From positions 2,604,001 to 2,668,000 of the forward strand of contig NZ_CP172312.1 in assembly GCF_047946665.1 (NCBI RefSeq): a stretch of 64,000 nt of DNA, in the 5' to 3' direction. Positions 17,416 to 26,116 of the stretch are shown one piece after another. Source of the stretch: Allohahella sp002354735 (lineage in GTDB: Bacteria > Pseudomonadota > Gammaproteobacteria > Pseudomonadales > Oleiphilaceae). Within the stretch, counting starts at the first letter, position 1; each line of letters starts with the position of its first letter. Under the pieces are notes generated by a model that saw nothing but the letters and a program-made list of their open reading frames with translations, had not been told where the DNA came from and searched no databases. The position numbers and the translations under genes were made by a program.

Positions 17416-18051
17416 CTATGGCTTTGCCGCCTGCCCAGCGACCAGTGCCTCCAGCTGCAGCACAATAAGCTGCTTCAGGGCGCGGATCACATCCGAGCGC
17501 ATTGGCTCTTCGGCATGGACGGCGAAGCGAAGCGCACTTCCCGCCGCCTCGCACATGAGCACCCCTATCGTTAGCATGTGCTGCCCATCGAGGCCAGGAT
17601 AACGCGCCGATATAGAGGCGGCGAAGAAACCGGCGTTATGCAGGGTATCGTCCCGATCGAGCTGACTGAGCCCTGGCTCGGATTGAAAGCCGGCCCACAG
17701 CGCAGGGAACCCCGGTTCTTCGAGATAAAACTCGAAAGCGGCATCGACGGTTTGATCGACGGCTTGTGCCAAAGTGCTGCGGTCCTGCATGCAACGCTGC
17801 CACGCTTCAAACAAACAGGCCTCGAACCGCTTGTTGAAGCGTTCGCCGAGCCCTTTCAGGACAGCGGCCTTGTTGGGGAAATATTGATAAAGAGAGCCGA
17901 TCTGCACATTCGCCCGACGGGCGATATCCCGCATGACCAGACCATCGGTGCCCCGCTCTATGAGCAGGTGAGTGGCGACTGCGAGAATGGCATCCACCCT
18001 CGCCTGACTGCGTTGCTGTACGGGCTTTCGCCCCTCGTCTGTACGACCCAT
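17416..18051 (-). CDS. TetR/AcrR-family transcriptional regulator
   Basis: I chose ATG 18051 (MGRTDEGRKPVQQRSQ, 211 residues) because AGGA sits 7 nt upstream. ATG 18072 is an alternative. The N-terminal DNA-binding domain is canonical: RVDAILAVATHLLIERGTDGL, then MRDIARRANVQIGSLYQYFPNKAAVL, the TetR helix 3/4 signature. The C-terminal ligand domain ends at about residue 205. It is divergent from the flavin monooxygenase, and the shared gap holds two copies of an 8-bp palindrome. It is probably the repressor of that monooxygenase and of itself. Confidence 0.9.
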   Translation of the reverse strand: MGRTDEGRKPVQQRSQARVDAILAVATHLLIERGTDGLVMRDIARRANVQIGSLYQYFPNKAAVLKGLGERFNKRFEACLFEAWQRCMQDRSTLAQAVDQTVDAAFEFYLEEPGFPALWAGFQSEPGLSQLDRDDTLHNAGFFAASISARYPGLDGQHMLTIGVLMCEAAGSALRFAVHAEEPMRSDVIRALKQLIVLQLEALVAGQAAKP

Positions 18052-18139
18052 CCACGAATCCTCGTTGAACATGATTCTCAGGCTCCGGTCGTTCCTGATT
18101 ACTTTGCGTATTTCGGGCGCTGACCATATGATGTTGAAA

Positions 18140-18176
18140 ATGATCATCGATCATATAAGGCTCAAAAAATGATCAT
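18140..18176. promoter_or_regulatory. Candidate TetR operator: paired ATGATCAT palindromes
   Basis: ATGATCAT occurs at 18140-18147 and again at 18169-18176, 29 bp apart centre to centre. The first copy also forms TGATC-ATC-GATCA with the following bases. A TATAAG hexamer (18154-18159) that could be the -10 of the monooxygenase gene lies between the two copies. Position and symmetry fit a repressor site in a TetR/target divergon. Binding by the adjacent TetR protein is inferred. Confidence 0.5.
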
Positions 18177-18206
18177 AATACTGGCCCTTCCCGGACCTGA
18201 CTTATC

Positions 18207-19643
18207 ATGACGAGGCAAACTGCGGATATACAAGTCTCTGATGCTTCAGGTTATTTCCCACAGTCTGCCATGCGTGAAACCTTTTCGGTAGCAGTAATCG
18301 GTGCGGGTGCAGCAGGAATTGCCGTAGCTAAATGCCTTCGGCAAGCGCGATTGGACTTTCATATATTCGAAAGGCACAGCGATTTTGGCGGCGTGTGGGA
18401 TATTACGGCCCCCGGCTCGCCGATGTATGAATCAGCCCACCTGATTTCCTCGCGTGCAACATCATCCTTTAGTGATTACCCGATGGATGCGCGCTTACCT
18501 GATTACCCATCTCATCGTCAGGTACTCGCCTATCTCAGGAGCTACGCCAGACTGCACAGGCTCTACGACTCCGCAAGCTTTGGAGTCGCCGTCACCAGCG
18601 TCACATCTGATGGCCCGCGTTGGAGTGTCCACACCGTCTCTGGCCGAAAGTTCACGTTCGACGCTGTCGCCTGCACCACGGGCAAGTATTGGGATCCGGT
18701 GATGCCTGACTTTGCCGAGGCGGCGCTGGCCGAGGCGACAACCGGGTGCCGCATCATGCATGCACGCGACTATAAGGACGGCGCTAGTCTCGCAGGGCAG
18801 CGGGTACTGGTTGTGGGCGGTGGCAACTCAGCGGCTGATATTGCCTGTGATGCCGCCATACACGCCGCGCAAGCCAGTATCAGCGTACGACGCGGCTATC
18901 ATTTCATGCCGAAGTATCTCCTTGGCATCCCAACGACCGTGCTGGCTGACCGCTTCCCCGCCTGGCTACCCTTTCGATTGCAGCAGACTTTATTGGCCAG
19001 TGTGCTCCGCGGAACGGTAGGTAGCCCTGAGCAGTTTGGCTTGCCGAAACCGGACCACGGCATACTGGAAAGTCACCCGGTTGTGAACAGTCAGATTCTC
19101 CATCACTGCGCCCACGGCGACCTTAAAGTGCGTAGCGATGTGGTCTCGATAAGCGGCAAACAGGTCAGCTTCAGCGATGGCAGTTGCGGAGTCTTCGATA
19201 CCGTGATCTGTGCCACCGGCTATGAAGAGCGACTGCCCTTTCTGCACGACGATATGTTACCGAAAAAAGACGGCAGGCCGGATTTGTACCTGCATATGTT
19301 CAATGCCGAGCATCCGACATTGATACTGATGGGAATGGTTGAAATCGACAACGGCGCTTTGCCTGTTTTTGAGGCCTGCGCAGAGGTCATCGCCCACTAT
19401 CTCAAGGATAAGGCCCTGGGTTCAGTCCACGCAGAGCAGCTTGAACGATTGATGCATCTTCGTCCGCGAACGCATGGCAACCGCAAGCTGCTGAAGCTGC
19501 GTCGCCATGCCAACTACGTGCACAAGCCTGACTACCTGGCGCAGCTCAGGCACCTGCACAAGCTCTTCGGCTGGCGTACACTGCTCTCGTTGACCAATTC
19601 TGATGAAGCTTTGCCGGACTTACCGAGGGTCGTAGCTGACTAA
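18207..19643 (+). CDS. Flavin-containing monooxygenase (FMO/BVMO-like)
   Basis: The product has 478 residues. The FAD Rossmann motif GAGAAG lies at 32-37, followed by FERHSDFGGVWD. The NADPH Rossmann motif GGGNSA lies at 204-209. The FMO fingerprint (FxGxxxHxxxY in the family) appears only as CRIMHARDYKDG, about 181-192. Such enzymes insert one oxygen into a nucleophilic substrate or a ketone using NADPH and O2. Substrate cannot be told. The start could also be ATG 18270, closer to the FAD motif. It is divergent from the TetR gene, and its 3' end overlaps the MATE gene by 4 bp on the opposite strand. Confidence 0.87.
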   Translation: MTRQTADIQVSDASGYFPQSAMRETFSVAVIGAGAAGIAVAKCLRQARLDFHIFERHSDFGGVWDITAPGSPMYESAHLISSRATSSFSDYPMDARLPDYPSHRQVLAYLRSYARLHRLYDSASFGVAVTSVTSDGPRWSVHTVSGRKFTFDAVACTTGKYWDPVMPDFAEAALAEATTGCRIMHARDYKDGASLAGQRVLVVGGGNSAADIACDAAIHAAQASISVRRGYHFMPKYLLGIPTTVLADRFPAWLPFRLQQTLLASVLRGTVGSPEQFGLPKPDHGILESHPVVNSQILHHCAHGDLKVRSDVVSISGKQVSFSDGSCGVFDTVICATGYEERLPFLHDDMLPKKDGRPDLYLHMFNAEHPTLILMGMVEIDNGALPVFEACAEVIAHYLKDKALGSVHAEQLERLMHLRPRTHGNRKLLKLRRHANYVHKPDYLAQLRHLHKLFGWRTLLSLTNSDEALPDLPRVVAD

Positions 19644-20971
19644 CTCAACTTCTTCAGGCCATCACGCCCCAGCAGCACAGCCAGGCAGACGGCACGAGCA
19701 ATCACGAAGACGACGAAGGCCACCCAAAGCCCATCGTTGCCATGACTGCGGCTGAGCAACGCAGCCAGCACGAAGAATACTGCCGTCGCCACCACTGCCG
19801 CATTTCGCATGCCTTTCGTCGCAGTAGCACCGATGAAAACACCGTCGAGGTGGAAGGCAGCGAATGAGCAGGCAATATACATCACTGCCCAGTGCAGACT
19901 AGTGGAGGTCTGCTCCACTACAGTCGGTAGATCTGTCAACAGCCTTATGGCACTCGCGCCGCCCAAAGCCAGGCCCAGAGCAAGCAGTAACGCGGTTATG
20001 GCAGCGAGCCAGAAGCAACGCCAACTCACCTGGCGTGCCAGCTTCATATTGCCTTGTCCACTGGCACGACCCACGAAGCTCTCCGTCACGAAAGCGAAGC
20101 CGTCCAGGAAGAAGGCGCTAAAGGCAATGAATTGCAGCAGCACATGATTCGCTGCCAGCACCGCATCACCGAAACCAGCACTGATATTGGTGAACCAGCC
20201 GAAGGCCAGCAGTAACATCACTGTTCGAACCATGACATTGCCATTGGCCTGCACGAGCGCGAGCAAGGGGGCTGGTGCCAGGAGAACCGTTCTGGCCCAG
20301 CGCAGGTCCAGCGTCACGCTCATCGGCCTTTTCCGCAGCATTCCCGCCAGATAAACAAGCGCAACGGCGACTGTGACGTACTCGGCCACGACAGTACCAA
20401 GTGCGATACCTGCGACGCCCATCTGGAAGTGGGCCGCAAATATGAAGTCGAGCAGGATATTCAGGCCATTCAGCAGAAGCTGGAGCCAGAGCAGCGCGGC
20501 GGTGCGACCTGCACCAATAAGGACGCCAAAACACACATACGTCAGCAGCGTAGCTGGCGCGCCCCAGACACGAATATCGAAATAGGCATGAGCCAGCGCT
20601 TCGACCCCATCACTAGCCGTGAATGCCGTGAATGCCAGCCAGCTGATCAGCGATTGGGTCAGCAGAATCGTTGTTGCGATGGCAAGGGCAATGACCAGGG
20701 CTCTGGCCACAACAGCCACTACGCTGTCGGCAAGTGCATCATCCCAGCTCTGGCTTACGAAGCCTGTGGTGGTCATTCGCAGAAAGCCGAAAGCCCAGTA
20801 GACAAAGCTGAATATGAGCGACCCGAGCGCCACGGCGCCGAGATCGGCGACGCCAGCGTAATGTCCAATGATGGCTGTATCGGCCAGTCCCAGGAGCGGC
20901 ACTGCACAATTGGCCGCTATGATCGGAGCTGCCGAAAGTATCAGGCGACAGTAGCCCGGAGGCGCGTTCAC
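19640..20971 (-). CDS. MATE-family efflux transporter (DinF-like)
   Basis: The product has 443 residues from GTG 20971. It has about twelve hydrophobic segments in two MATE halves. The N-terminal half opens with the family pattern ILSAAPIIAANCAVPLLGLADTAIIGHY, followed by LGAVALGSLIFSFVYWAFGFLRMTTTGFVSQ. The second half has AANHVLLQFIAFSAFFLDGFAFVTESFVGRASGQG. It matches the DinF branch of Na+- or H+-driven multidrug exporters in the inner membrane. The substrate is unknown. The DUF1338 gene ends 22 bp upstream on the same strand, so the two may share a transcript. Confidence 0.9.
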   Translation of the reverse strand: MNAPPGYCRLILSAAPIIAANCAVPLLGLADTAIIGHYAGVADLGAVALGSLIFSFVYWAFGFLRMTTTGFVSQSWDDALADSVVAVVARALVIALAIATTILLTQSLISWLAFTAFTASDGVEALAHAYFDIRVWGAPATLLTYVCFGVLIGAGRTAALLWLQLLLNGLNILLDFIFAAHFQMGVAGIALGTVVAEYVTVAVALVYLAGMLRKRPMSVTLDLRWARTVLLAPAPLLALVQANGNVMVRTVMLLLAFGWFTNISAGFGDAVLAANHVLLQFIAFSAFFLDGFAFVTESFVGRASGQGNMKLARQVSWRCFWLAAITALLLALGLALGGASAIRLLTDLPTVVEQTSTSLHWAVMYIACSFAAFHLDGVFIGATATKGMRNAAVVATAVFFVLAALLSRSHGNDGLWVAFVVFVIARAVCLAVLLGRDGLKKLS

Positions 20972-20993
20972 GTTGCCCCAAATAGCGCTAAAT

Positions 20994-22076
20994 TCAGCTC
21001 GACGTCATCCTGAAAATACCCTGGGCATTCGAGCTGTCGAATCGCAGGTCAAGGATTCGCTTGCCCTGGTCGTCTTCGATCTCGCCACGCTCAATGAATT
21101 CGAAGAATGACCCAGGCACCCAGAGCGCGTCTTCGTTGGGCTGTACCTGTTCAGTGGAGCGCATTGGACGTGAGACCGGGGCCGCCCGAAAAGCGGTCTG
21201 CTGCACTTTCGCATGCCGAGCCACTTCAATCTCTGGCTTGATCGCCCGCCCCTTGCGGCGCTGCTCGGCCTCCACGGCCTTGATGTCATCGACGCGATCA
21301 GTCGCATGATTGAAGGCGTTGCCTTCGGTGCTGATCCACGCCATCTCGCGCGACTCGGCCTTCAGCAGATGGTAGTCCTCCAGCGTGGGCAACTCGTGGT
21401 GGCGCTCGAAGCAGGCCACCAGCCTGGGCAACAAACTGGCTGCATCCTCCAGCGACAGGTGATGGTCCTGCGAAAGCTGGTTCAGCAGCCTGTCGTCGAC
21501 AGAGCCGAGAGGATCCTGCTCCGTGCCGAGCAATGCAGCCACCACAGCCTGGAAAGGTTCGGAGAATTGCTCGGGATACAGCTCACTGACAAAGAACTGC
21601 GAGAGGCTGTCGGGCAGATCTCTCGAGGCGTAGACAAACCCACACATCTTGATTCGCTCAAGCGGGTACTCCCCGGCCAGCGTATACCCCAGAGGCTCGA
21701 GAATACGTTTGAATGCAAGATGGCCCGAAGGCAGACCCGCTTCATGACGCCGCTGGTACCGTACTGTGCGCAAGGCGCCATGATCCAGCATCACTTTTTC
21801 ACCACGCTGCCACTTTTCCTGTACATAGGCAGCGCCATCGGGTACGCGCTCGAGCAGGCGTTGTAACAGCGCAAGATTCATTGCATGAGCAAGCAGGCTG
21901 CGGTGGACCCGCGTGCTATCCGAAGCGCTGAATGAAGAAGGATGCTGGACACCATTCATGATGGTATCGAGTATGTCGACCTCCCATCCGAGCCCAGTCT
22001 TCAACAATTCCCGAAGCTGCTGGACATAGGCAGCCTGCTGGTGCGGCTCAGTGCCTGGCACCTCTTCATGCTTCAT
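20994..22076 (-). CDS. DUF1338 protein, 2-oxoadipate dioxygenase/decarboxylase-like (HglS family)
   Basis: The product has 360 residues. DUF1338 landmarks are present: DHGALRTV (His99, Arg103), AFNHATDRV (His257) and GSFFEFIERG (Glu326). In HglS, which turns 2-oxoadipate into D-2-hydroxyglutarate in lysine catabolism, two His and one Glu bind the iron and an Arg near the first His contacts substrate. These positions fit. The gene sits next to a MATE gene and not next to lysine catabolic genes, so the 2-oxoadipate substrate is a family-level inference. ATG 22076 is the natural start. Confidence 0.82.
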   Translation of the reverse strand: MKHEEVPGTEPHQQAAYVQQLRELLKTGLGWEVDILDTIMNGVQHPSSFSASDSTRVHRSLLAHAMNLALLQRLLERVPDGAAYVQEKWQRGEKVMLDHGALRTVRYQRRHEAGLPSGHLAFKRILEPLGYTLAGEYPLERIKMCGFVYASRDLPDSLSQFFVSELYPEQFSEPFQAVVAALLGTEQDPLGSVDDRLLNQLSQDHHLSLEDAASLLPRLVACFERHHELPTLEDYHLLKAESREMAWISTEGNAFNHATDRVDDIKAVEAEQRRKGRAIKPEIEVARHAKVQQTAFRAAPVSRPMRSTEQVQPNEDALWVPGSFFEFIERGEIEDDQGKRILDLRFDSSNAQGIFRMTSS

Positions 22077-22251
22077 GATTCACTCCTTCATGAGAAAAAA
22101 ATGACGATCTTGGTCTGCTGGTCATGCTACGCCTCTTGGTGCTACTGCGCACCCTGGATCGTTGTTAGGTAGCAAGATTGTACGTATCGCCGTCTGTGAT
22201 GGCCTGTCGTACGTAAAATCAGGAGCGCACTTCAGCTTTCAGAGTCAACCA

Positions 22252-23523
22252 ATGATGAGATCAATCTTCCTAACGCTTGTATGCCTGGCGCTATCCGCCT
22301 GTTCATTCCCCGAACTTCAGCGGTCAAGTCCCCGGCAGCAATATCTGTCAGGACTACAGGCAAGTGGCTTATCGAACACACGGCTCGTCGATCAATGGCA
22401 GCTGGCTGCACGTGCTGCGCTGAATCAGCCGGCAGAGCTGGCCTTGCCAGTTCGCGAAACCATTTGGATTGAGCAGTCCGAGCCGCGGGCCCTGGCCTAT
22501 CGCGTGAATCTGCTCGAGGACCAGTTTCTGCAGGTCGTGGTTCAGAGGCTGCCGTATGACGCCAAGGCTTCGGGAGAGAATGCGGTACCACAATCGTTGA
22601 TCAACCCGCTTGATGAGTCCACCAGGGGCAGCCATGGACGTGTTTTTCAGGAGGTGTATCTGGCAGCCAAGGCAGAGCCGCATGCCTGGCTCGAAAGTAG
22701 CCCAGCGAAAGCTGTCACCATTGGCGAAGACGCAGATTCAGACGACGCGACAGTGAATGCAGCTGCCTGGCAGGTCGATGAGGACGGCGAATACACGCTG
22801 TTGATACAGCCTGAACTGCTGGCAGCTGGCCGCTTCAGTATCATGGTAAGCGTGCGTTCGGCCCTCGCCTTTCCGGTCCTGGAAGCAGATAACACTGCCG
22901 TGCGGAGCTTTTTCGGTGCACCGCGGGATGGCGGGCGTCGGGTACATCATGGTGTTGATATCTTTGCGCCTCGTGGTACCGCAGTGCTCGCGGTAGCTGA
23001 CGGCACCATCGCCCGCACCGGCGATACACCGCTCGGTGGCCTGCATGTCTGGCAGCGGGCGGCCAGCCAGGGCCACCGTTATTATTACGCCCACCTGGAC
23101 AGCATCTCAGTGCAGCAGGGAGACCGAGTGAAAGCTGGCGATGAAATCGGAACTGTGGGCAATACTGGGAATGCCCGCTTAACGCCGCCCCACCTGCATT
23201 TCGGCGTATACGCGACCTTCAAGGGCCCCGTGGACCCACTGCCGATGATCAGCCTGTATGATGCTGATCGACCCGTAATCAACGAGTCATCCGAGCCCCC
23301 TCCTCCGCTTTTGGAGGTTGATGCTGCTCGTCTCAATCTGCGGGCGGGACCATCCACGAAAGACGACTTGCTGGATCAGCTGATCGCGGGACAGCGGGTG
23401 GCTGTGGTCGCAAGGTCTGGCGACTGGTATCGGATCGTGACACGTGATGGCAGCACTGGCTATGTCGCCAGCAAATTTCTGAAAAGCGCTCAACCAGCGC
23501 TGGCCCAGTCTGATTCAGGTTGA
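22252..23523 (+). CDS. M23 peptidase-family lipoprotein with C-terminal SH3b domain
   Basis: I chose ATG 22252 (423 residues), which puts a lipobox LSACS right behind the signal helix. The central LytM/M23 domain has HHGVDIFAPRGTAVLAVADG (about 228-247) and the second metal motif HLHFGVY (about 317-323). The C-terminus is a bacterial SH3 domain (RLNLRAGPSTKDD...GDWYRIV...GYVASKFL). It should cleave or bind peptidoglycan cross-links in the periplasm from a lipid anchor. Its last 9 bp overlap the 3' end of the HAD gene on the other strand. Confidence 0.9.
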   Translation: MMRSIFLTLVCLALSACSFPELQRSSPRQQYLSGLQASGLSNTRLVDQWQLAARAALNQPAELALPVRETIWIEQSEPRALAYRVNLLEDQFLQVVVQRLPYDAKASGENAVPQSLINPLDESTRGSHGRVFQEVYLAAKAEPHAWLESSPAKAVTIGEDADSDDATVNAAAWQVDEDGEYTLLIQPELLAAGRFSIMVSVRSALAFPVLEADNTAVRSFFGAPRDGGRRVHHGVDIFAPRGTAVLAVADGTIARTGDTPLGGLHVWQRAASQGHRYYYAHLDSISVQQGDRVKAGDEIGTVGNTGNARLTPPHLHFGVYATFKGPVDPLPMISLYDADRPVINESSEPPPPLLEVDAARLNLRAGPSTKDDLLDQLIAGQRVAVVARSGDWYRIVTRDGSTGYVASKFLKSAQPALAQSDSG

Positions 23524-24225
23524 ACGATCAAGCAGTCTGTGCAGTGTCGGTAAGTCTTTCACGACCGGGACGTCATCCTCACGCGGAGCACCTTCTGGAT
23601 TGAACCAGATCGCCTTCATCCCCACCGCTAGAGCGGCATCGACATCCTCTTCAGCATGATCGCCAATGTGAAGCCCTTCATGAGCTTCTACGCCAGCCAT
23701 GCGCAAGGCCTCTTCGAACATATAAGGCTCTGGTTTGGGTTTCATCGTCTGCTCTGCGATGAGGTGCCCCTTGAAATATTGCTTTAGTCCGACGCGTTCC
23801 AGATCAGCGTTACCATTACTGATCGCGATGATTTCATACTGGCGGCTGAGTGATTCCAGTAGTTCGCGCGCAAAGGGGAACAGATCGATACGGTTTCGTT
23901 CCGCAAAGAAGACTTCAAATCCAGCTTCGGTCACTTCATCCAGCCTCTCGGGGCTTAACGAGGCAGGCGCAAGCACCTGCTGCATCAACCGGCGCCTGAA
24001 CAGAGAAGGCTGGCGACTCAACGACGGGTCGGCATCCAGTATCGCCATACGTGCCTGTTGAACTGCATCGTCGTGATAGAGCGGATGCAGCTCAGGATGA
24101 GTGCTTTCAAGCCAGGTCCTGAAGGCCAGATTGGCTCGGTCGATCACTGGCCAGACATCCCACAGGGTATTGTCCAGATCGAACGTGAGTAATCGGATAT
24201 TCTGAAAATCAGCGGCAGAGGTCAT
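23515..24225 (-). CDS. HAD-family hydrolase (subclass IA, YjjG-like phosphatase)
   Basis: I chose ATG 24225 (MTSAADFQNIRLL, 236 residues); the frame is open up to 24291. All four HAD motifs are visible: FDLDNTLWD (I), AISNGN (II), KPKPEPYMF (III, Lys) and HIGDHAEEDVDAA (IV). An alpha-helical cap lies between motifs I and II, as in subclass IA. Likely substrates are nucleoside monophosphates or other small phosphates; that is inferred from similarity to YjjG-type proteins. Confidence 0.9.
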   Translation of the reverse strand: MTSAADFQNIRLLTFDLDNTLWDVWPVIDRANLAFRTWLESTHPELHPLYHDDAVQQARMAILDADPSLSRQPSLFRRRLMQQVLAPASLSPERLDEVTEAGFEVFFAERNRIDLFPFARELLESLSRQYEIIAISNGNADLERVGLKQYFKGHLIAEQTMKPKPEPYMFEEALRMAGVEAHEGLHIGDHAEEDVDAALAVGMKAIWFNPEGAPREDDVPVVKDLPTLHRLLDRST

Positions 24226-24326
24226 AGAACTGAATGGGTCCGGGGGATGTGTACGACGAAATGCAGACTTTGTTGACGCCTGCCATTCCACAACATTGTA
24301 CGTCGATGACCTGACTGCGGACCCAT

Positions 24327-24352
24327 AAAAAAAGGCTGCCGTAGCAGCCTTT
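24327..24352 (-). terminator. Rho-independent terminator of the porin/PstS-like operon
   Basis: On the minus strand a 6-bp G/C stem GGCTGC/GCAGCC with a 4-nt loop is followed by seven T residues. It begins 18 bp after the PstS-like stop codon. A short T run on the plus side suggests weak two-way action. Confidence 0.88.
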
Positions 24353-24369
24353 GATTATCAGAGCCTCAG

Positions 24370-24786
24370 TTACTTCGCAGTATGAACGACCTTGACGGCG
24401 TCGGTCACTGCACTGCTAGGTACATAGCCTATGATATTTGGATTGCTCGATACCAGCTCGATCATCTCGCTCACACTGGCTTCGGCCGGTTGAGTGCCCT
24501 TACCCGTGAATATCAGCTTGGACCAATATGCCTTCAACTGGGCCGGGCTCTTGTCGAGCACTTTCGTTTCGAACTCTTCCCGCTCTGCAGCAGAAGATTC
24601 CAGATTGACCGGAACAGCCTTGGAGCCGTTACTGAACGACTTTTCCTTGCCCAGAAAGATACGTTCGATCGCTGTTGCGTCGACCGTCGCAGCATTTGAC
24701 GGATGCACGATCACAGAGACTTCAGCGAACGACATGGCAGCAAAGGTCGTCAGACACAGGGTAGTCAGTACTTTGATAGTTCTCAT
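24370..24786 (-). CDS. Small PstS-like phosphate-binding domain protein (exported)
   Basis: The product has 138 residues from ATG 24786. The signal peptide is MRTIKVLTTLCLTTFAAMSFA. The mature part (VSVIVHPSNAATVDATAIERIFLGK...ELVSSNPNIIGYVPSSAV) has the pattern of a single phosphate-ABC-type binding lobe. It is about half the length of a full PstS, and no pstCAB genes are present. It lies 13 bp downstream of the porin gene and before a strong terminator, so the two form an operon. It may help present an anion at the porin; that is inferred. Confidence 0.8.
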   Translation of the reverse strand: MRTIKVLTTLCLTTFAAMSFAEVSVIVHPSNAATVDATAIERIFLGKEKSFSNGSKAVPVNLESSAAEREEFETKVLDKSPAQLKAYWSKLIFTGKGTQPAEASVSEMIELVSSNPNIIGYVPSSAVTDAVKVVHTAK

Positions 24787-24799
24787 TGTCTTCACCCCG

Positions 24800-25972
24800 T
24801 TAGAATACAAAATCAAGGCCGACGGCAAAGATTTCTGCCTCGCGCTGTGGATTGTCATCATCCATCACCGTGGTGTAGTCAGCCTTCAGGGCGACGGCGG
24901 CATCGAAGTCATATCTCACGCCGAAGATCCAGAACTCGCTATCTTCCTTCTGGGCTTCCTGAAGACCTCTCACGCCGGTCGCCAGTGCGGCCAGCTGCGC
25001 CTGCTCCAGACGTTCAGCAGCGTTCGAACTCGCTTCGTTCTCATCCTGTCCGTATGTACCGTGGAAGGTGAACTGGGCGAACCGGTAGCCTCCAGTAACA
25101 TACCAGGACTTCTGATCACTGAAGCTCGATTCGCCAAAGTTCTGATCGCTGTACTCGACCAGGCCGAAGACAGTACCGTTATCCCAGCCTGCGTAGACGT
25201 CCCATGTGAATACTTCGACGTCGTCATTGAGCAGTTCGAAAACGTCATCACGAAGTGTTGGCGGCAAACCGGATGCTGCCAACAACAGCGGTGCCAGCTC
25301 AGGGTTGGCGCCGAGCACATCGTAGGATAACTCCGGGATGTAGGCGAGGTTGAAACCGAAGTTGAACTCTTCAAAGTTCATATCGGCCGAAAATATATGA
25401 CTGAGCTGGAGTTCGATAGTAGCGGGATTGCCGCCCGTCGAGGGAACGAAATCATCGATGGTCGAACCCAGCAGGTTATACTGCAGATTGACCTCGAGAT
25501 CTCCAGCATAAGTCTGGAAGGCAGCACCAACGCCGTCGCCAGAAGAGAACGGAACGGAATATACGCCCTGCGGCAGCCGCAACCACGGGTAGGCGTAGCC
25601 CACATCCACATAACCCGAATACTTGTACTGCTTGAAGCGCTGACGCCCGAAGAATAGCTTCAGGTTGGAGGTGGCTTCATACGAAAGGTAAGCCCACTCA
25701 AAGGTCGGATCGAACTGATCTTCACCGCGAGCGAGAATCTGGGCAGTCGCCGACCACTTCTCACTCAGCCGAGAACTCACTTGAACTGCAAAGCGTGATT
25801 CGTTCTGGAAATCGAAGTCTTCGTCGATGCCGTAAAGTGACTCGTCTTCGTCATTGGTCATACTGCCAATGATCGAACCGAAACCGTTGATGTCAATCGC
25901 GTTGACATCAAGCGCATGAGCGGTAAATGGCATTACCAACCCTACGCACAGTGAAAATGCAGGTAGTTTCAT
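24800..25972 (-). CDS. Outer-membrane porin-like beta-barrel protein
   Basis: The product has 390 residues. A signal peptide (MKLPAFSLCVGLVMPFTAHA) precedes a mature chain of alternating polar/aromatic strands (FAVQVSSRLSEKWSATAQIL, FEWAYLSYEATSNLKLFFGR, WYVTGGYRFAQFTFHGTYG). It ends in a terminal Phe (AVGLDFVF), the usual BAM-recognition end. No close named porin is recognised. It heads a two-gene operon with a PstS-like protein, under a sigma-70-type promoter with an overlapping palindrome. Confidence 0.85.
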   Translation of the reverse strand: MKLPAFSLCVGLVMPFTAHALDVNAIDINGFGSIIGSMTNDEDESLYGIDEDFDFQNESRFAVQVSSRLSEKWSATAQILARGEDQFDPTFEWAYLSYEATSNLKLFFGRQRFKQYKYSGYVDVGYAYPWLRLPQGVYSVPFSSGDGVGAAFQTYAGDLEVNLQYNLLGSTIDDFVPSTGGNPATIELQLSHIFSADMNFEEFNFGFNLAYIPELSYDVLGANPELAPLLLAASGLPPTLRDDVFELLNDDVEVFTWDVYAGWDNGTVFGLVEYSDQNFGESSFSDQKSWYVTGGYRFAQFTFHGTYGQDENEASSNAAERLEQAQLAALATGVRGLQEAQKEDSEFWIFGVRYDFDAAVALKADYTTVMDDDNPQREAEIFAVGLDFVF

Positions 25973-25980
25973 CGCATACC

Positions 25981-26035
25981 CTTGAGGTTGTAGAAATACA
26001 ACTCAAGGTATAGACATGGATCAGCTGGGAGTCAA
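25981..26035 (-). promoter_or_regulatory. Porin operon promoter with overlapping operator-like inverted repeat
   Basis: On the minus strand, TTGACT (26030-26035) and TATACC (26007-26012) are 17 bp apart. Directly downstream is an 11-bp inverted repeat with one extra base and a GAAA/TTTC loop (25981-26007), with core GTTGTA-N4-TACAAC. It covers the expected +1 region and ends 8 bp before the ATG, with AAGG of the likely ribosome-binding site in one arm. It could be a repressor site, a 5' mRNA hairpin, or both. GntR-type operators often have a TTGTA/TACAA core; no GntR gene is nearby. Confidence 0.62.
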
Positions 26036-26116
26036 CTAATGAAAGCAAAAAATCAGGTATTTAAATCAGCGCGTTAGCGCGCAACTTGGCAAACAGCCAG
26101 TCTGACACAGACGCGC

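Noticed and set aside
24494..25330. 278-codon plus-strand open frame
   Set aside because: It crosses the antisense of both the porin and PstS-like genes, which have signal peptides, promoter and terminator of their own.
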